DNA of 8,402 nt, from the NCBI GenBank assembly GCA_903906615.1, contig CAIVKT010000112.1, positions 1-8,402 on the forward strand, written 5' to 3'. Shown here piece after piece: positions 7,001-8,402 of this stretch. The stretch's first letter is position 1. Each line of letters opens with the position of its first letter. The DNA is from an uncultured Bacteroidota bacterium. Lineage in GTDB: Bacteria > Bacteroidota > Bacteroidia > Chitinophagales > Chitinophagaceae. A model generated the notes under the pieces. That model worked only from the letters and a program-made list of their open reading frames with translations. It made no database searches and was not told where the DNA came from. Position numbers and translations under genes: made by a program.

Positions 7001-8402
7001 CGTTGTGTTTAAGGTTACCGTAGATCCGATACATACCTGTGTGGATCCACTGATCACAGGCACAGGATTTACAGTTACTACCTGTAGCCTTAAACAACCC
7101 GTTACCGGTAATGTATAAACTATAGAGTCCAAACCGGCACCTGGGCCATATGGATTAAATGCGCCTGAAGTAGGATCTACGGAGCCGGTTACCGTTGACA
7201 CGTTAATATTGCTCCACGTACCACCACTTGGTCCTGAGATAAGAGATCCGACAGTACCTACACAATAGCTCGTTTGCCCGGTAATAACCGTAGGGCGGGG
7301 ATTTACAGTAACTATCTTCTCCGCAAAACAGCCCGTACCGGTAATAATATATTTTATAGTATCCACACCTCCTGCTATAGCAATCCCCGTTACTGAGCCG
7401 CCCGAGCTAACAGTGCCAATGGCAGTGAATACACTGCTCCAGCTGCCACCGCTTGATGTTTCCGTTAATGATATGGAAGAGTGCTCGCACACCTGGGTAG
7501 GCCCTCCTATCGGGTTAGGTACAGCCTCTAAGGTTACCAATTTCGTTTTGGTACAGCCCGATTTTGTGGTGTAGGTAACCGTAACCGTGCCTGTTCCACC
7601 CGCCGGCCTTATCACACCTGTTAATGGGTTGATGCTCGCTAATGTCACCGGGGTAAGGCTCCATGTCCCCCCTGTTATAGTGTTCGTTTCAGCTTCCACG
7701 GTATCGTTCACACATATAGCCGAAGGGCCGCCGATCACAGACGGCAATGGATCAACCGTAAACACTACCGTAGCCGCACAACCGCTGGGGTAGCTATAGC
7801 TTATGGTGGTTGTGCCTGCAGTAGTGCCCGTTACGGTCACCGTAGCGCCTGCAGTTGCAAGGCTCACTATCCCGGATGGCGTAGCCGTCCAGGTAAGGCC
7901 AACGCCGGTTGTTACATCCGTAAGTACCTGCGAGCCAAGCTGGCATACAGAGTCTATCCCGCGGATGGAGTCAGGCACAGGGTTGATGATGAGCAGGCCG
8001 CTGTTGGTACAGGCGCCTGCTGCTGACGTAAAAAATATAGTTGCCGATCCTGAGCTGTCGCCCGTTACCACGCCGCTCACAGAATCTATTTTTGCGCGGG
8101 ATGTATCAGATATGCTCCATTTGCCGGTCACTGATTCAGATAAGGAACTAAGCGTAGAGCCTACACATACAAATGAAGGACTGGCAAATGCAGGAGGTAA
8201 TGGATTTACAGTTACCAGGTAAGTAGTAAGGCAGGCCGTGCCTAATGTGTAGGTGATGAGTGTAGAACCGCCGCTAGTGCCTAATGCAGTTCCCGTCACT
8301 AGACCGGAGGTAGAATTTACAGTAGCTATGGTAGGGTCGGTAGTGCTCCATACGCCACCCGCTGAAACATCGTGTAGCAATGTCGTAGACCCTGTACATA
8401 CA
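4016..8402 (-). CDS. giant Ig/Big_2-like repeat surface protein with T9SS sorting domain, partial (N-terminus beyond right edge)
   Basis: The last 1461 residues of a very large exported protein; the frame is still open at 8401, so the N-terminus and signal peptide lie outside. A TTG at 8380 is internal and is not the start. From the visible N-terminus it has 12 type A repeats of 74-78 residues (8401-5663), six type B repeats of 66-85 residues (5662-4274), a short linker, and a T9SS type A sorting domain (4246-4019). Composition is dominated by Thr, Ser, Gly and Val, with little Lys, Arg or Glu. Each full repeat opens with a conserved Cys (xCxGS) and has another near its end (GC), suggesting an intradomain disulfide formed after export. 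Such proteins are carried over the inner membrane by Sec and over the outer membrane by T9SS, then attached to the surface or released. Adhesion or matrix building is the likely role, by analogy; no catalytic domain is visible. Transcription ends at the hairpin just past the TAA at 4018-4016. Confidence 0.92.
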   Translation of the reverse strand, partial: VCTGSTTLLHDVSAGGVWSTTDPTIATVNSTSGLVTGTALGTSGGSTLITYTLGTACLTTYLVTVNPLPPAFASPSFVCVGSTLSSLSESVTGKWSISDTSRAKIDSVSGVVTGDSSGSATIFFTSAAGACTNSGLLIINPVPDSIRGIDSVCQLGSQVLTDVTTGVGLTWTATPSGIVSLATAGATVTVTGTTAGTTTISYSYPSGCAATVVFTVDPLPSVIGGPSAICVNDTVEAETNTITGGTWSLTPVTLASINPLTGVIRPAGGTGTVTVTYTTKSGCTKTKLVTLEAVPNPIGGPTQVCEHSSISLTETSSGGSWSSVFTAIGTVSSGGSVTGIAIAGGVDTIKYIITGTGCFAEKIVTVNPRPTVITGQTSYCVGTVGSLISGPSGGTWSNINVSTVTGSVDPTSGAFNPYGPGAGLDSIVYTLPVTGCLRLQVVTVNPVPVISGSTQVCIGSTVTLNTTIGGSWSANNGDVTLSPGPGISEVVVGASAGNVTLTEVVTATGCLATYNMTVNPLPSPIVGPTSVCELDSVSLSDPTTPGIWSSLSTTNATVGSSSGEVTGVSTASVTTTAIIVYSVTTTGCFTTLNMNINPAPAPWTPTKMCIGDPALTLVSSGLSGTWSSDNIPVAGVGSSTGIVTATGGTGTANITNTIASTGCFRTEVFTVNPLPAVITGPNVVCTGSTVTLHDASGTSTWTSSGGVSVGAGTGIVTGVTAPTGIVTFTLPTGCYVTYPITVNTSPAAITVVGGGSLAICSGQTITLNDATGASGTWSNSPLTVGTVSPTTGSASTTLSTGVTAGTTTVTYTALNGCLATTVVTVNAFATISGANSVCQASSTFYSAGGVSGTWSSSATSIGSIGSATGILTGISAGTDIITFSSTSGGCEVSKTITVNPLAPDTVVALGPLTICPSGFVELTASTGAGLTYQWYNPGLISGATASTLTVLGSSPGVYTVHVSNGLCPSVSVPVTVNVSPIAVTIASVPAATSGTVNACVSVGVTLTATGTAGATFQWQSGGVAIPGATNATYTPTTNGTYSSVAANSTGCTVTSNTIVVNMVPSPAGLVSISGATTFCAGSSVKITSDTGIGYTYQWYDASGPILGETDTSFTATTSGSYYVIDQNPTGCSTTSATTIVNVNPLPTAAISVTGTDVFCQGSSASLTVPTVAGETYQWYRNGVLIPGAVSATYSATTSGTYEANLTLAGCSNYSASESLTEVTTPAILPLTSTSFCWGGSATLAVTIVSGAGPVTYQWYDGGVAIAGAVSATYTALVSGVYSCSVTVTNGGACPIVSTSATVTENPLPNPLVSFYNDSFHTQNTFVTYQWYKDAAIITGARDSVLRCIGSGRYTVDVTDINGCQSFSAQIPETCSGVSVPVTTAANMNINIFPNPAQNTVQVEAPMDVRAVISSMDGRVLIDQAAAKTISIGSLADGIYTIMLYDASNHMVKAEKLVKNSN
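4019..4246 (-). other. T9SS type A C-terminal sorting domain
   Basis: The last 76 residues hold the standard features of the Por secretion C-terminal sorting domain: an opening NINIFPNPAQNTVQVEA, a middle strand ISSMDGRVL, then ISIGSLADGIYTIMLYD and a basic end KAEKLVKNSN. In known cases this domain directs outer-membrane translocation by T9SS and is cleaved by the sortase PorU during anchoring. It directs export and gives no clue to substrate or ligand. Confidence 0.93.
4274..5662 (-). repeat. six tandem type B (Ig-like, YQWY) protein repeats
   Basis: Units: 5662-5408, 5407-5171, 5170-4931, 4930-4700, 4699-4472, 4471-4274. Shared pattern: [IFA]CxGSxxxLT, TYQWYxxGxxIxGAxxxTYxATTSGxY, GC, and a Pro-containing linker. 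This resembles the Ig-like modules common in Bacteroidota surface proteins, with the YQW as the core Trp strand. The last unit lacks the leading Cys but keeps YQWYKD, the SGRY strand and the GC. Short exact DNA matches persist: ACCATTGGTAGGT at 4411-4423, 4627-4639 and 4867-4879, each encoding TYQW on the minus strand, 216 and 240 bp apart. Confidence 0.85.
5663..8401 (-). repeat. 12 tandem type A (Big_2-like) protein repeats
   Basis: Unit borders, set at the residue before the first Cys: 8401-8171, 8170-7949, 7948-7718, 7717-7493, 7492-7268, 7267-7037, 7036-6812, 6811-6581, 6580-6353, 6352-6128, 6127-5894, 5893-5663. The first is cut only at its extreme N-terminal edge. Shared pattern: [VIYM]CxGSxxxLxD, then GxWS, a stretch like VATVxxxTGxVTGxxAG, TxTITYT, GCxxT, and a linker VNPLPxxIxGP. 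The VATV...GxVTGxxAGTxxIT core is the hallmark of bacterial Ig-like domain group 2 (Big_2). Copies are divergent in protein and DNA, so this is an old array, not a recent amplification. Confidence 0.85.

Noticed and set aside
8378..8380. TTG at 8380 as the start of the surface protein
   Set aside because: The frame stays open to 8401 and the upstream codons encode VCTGSTT, the opening of a standard repeat, so the gene continues past the window.
4274..8401. Regularly spaced repeats as a possible CRISPR or satellite array
   Set aside because: The period is 200-255 bp, always a multiple of three, conserved in protein rather than DNA, and within one open frame.

Overview
The window looks like a chromosomal segment from a member of the Bacteroidota, probably of the Chitinophagaceae/Chitinophagales type. 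Three things point there. A giant surface protein ends in a type IX secretion (T9SS) C-terminal sorting domain, a system confined to this phylum and its near relatives. Two start sites are preceded by the phylum-specific -7 box TAnnTTTG. No clear Shine-Dalgarno sequence precedes the starts. The genus-level guess is inference only.

Layout. (1) 1-1138, minus strand: the first 379 residues of a multi-pass membrane protein of the TMTC/PMT-like (GT-C) glycosyltransferase group, cut by the left window edge. It appears to start at a GTG. (2) 1139-1329: a divergent intergenic region with a TAnnTTTG promoter candidate on each strand, each -7 box ending exactly 28 nt before its start codon. (3) 1330-2766, plus strand: an M17 leucyl aminopeptidase with all metal ligands and catalytic residues visible. 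(4) 2787-3866, plus strand: pdxA, 4-hydroxythreonine-4-phosphate dehydrogenase of vitamin B6 synthesis, 20 nt behind the peptidase and probably co-transcribed. (5) 3867-4015: a convergent intergenic region with two hairpins, one ending pdxA and one a perfect 14-bp stem with A and U tracts that can serve both strands. They share a 10-nt direct repeat that allows an alternative pairing. (6) 4016-8402, minus strand: the last 1461 residues of a very large secreted, cell-surface repeat protein whose N-terminus lies beyond the right edge.

The surface protein dominates the window. It has 12 tandem Big_2-like repeats (type A, GxWS...GxVTG...GC), then an abrupt switch to 6 Ig-like repeats (type B, YQWY...SGxY...GC), a short linker, and the T9SS type A sorting domain. 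The leading and trailing cysteines of each repeat sit at conserved places, and some repeats have almost no charged residues. The housekeeping pair (peptidase and pdxA) has no evident functional link to the surface protein. The TMTC-like enzyme could in principle glycosylate exported proteins, but nothing here ties it to this one. No mobile element, CRISPR array, tRNA or rRNA was seen, and I found no new multi-gene system.
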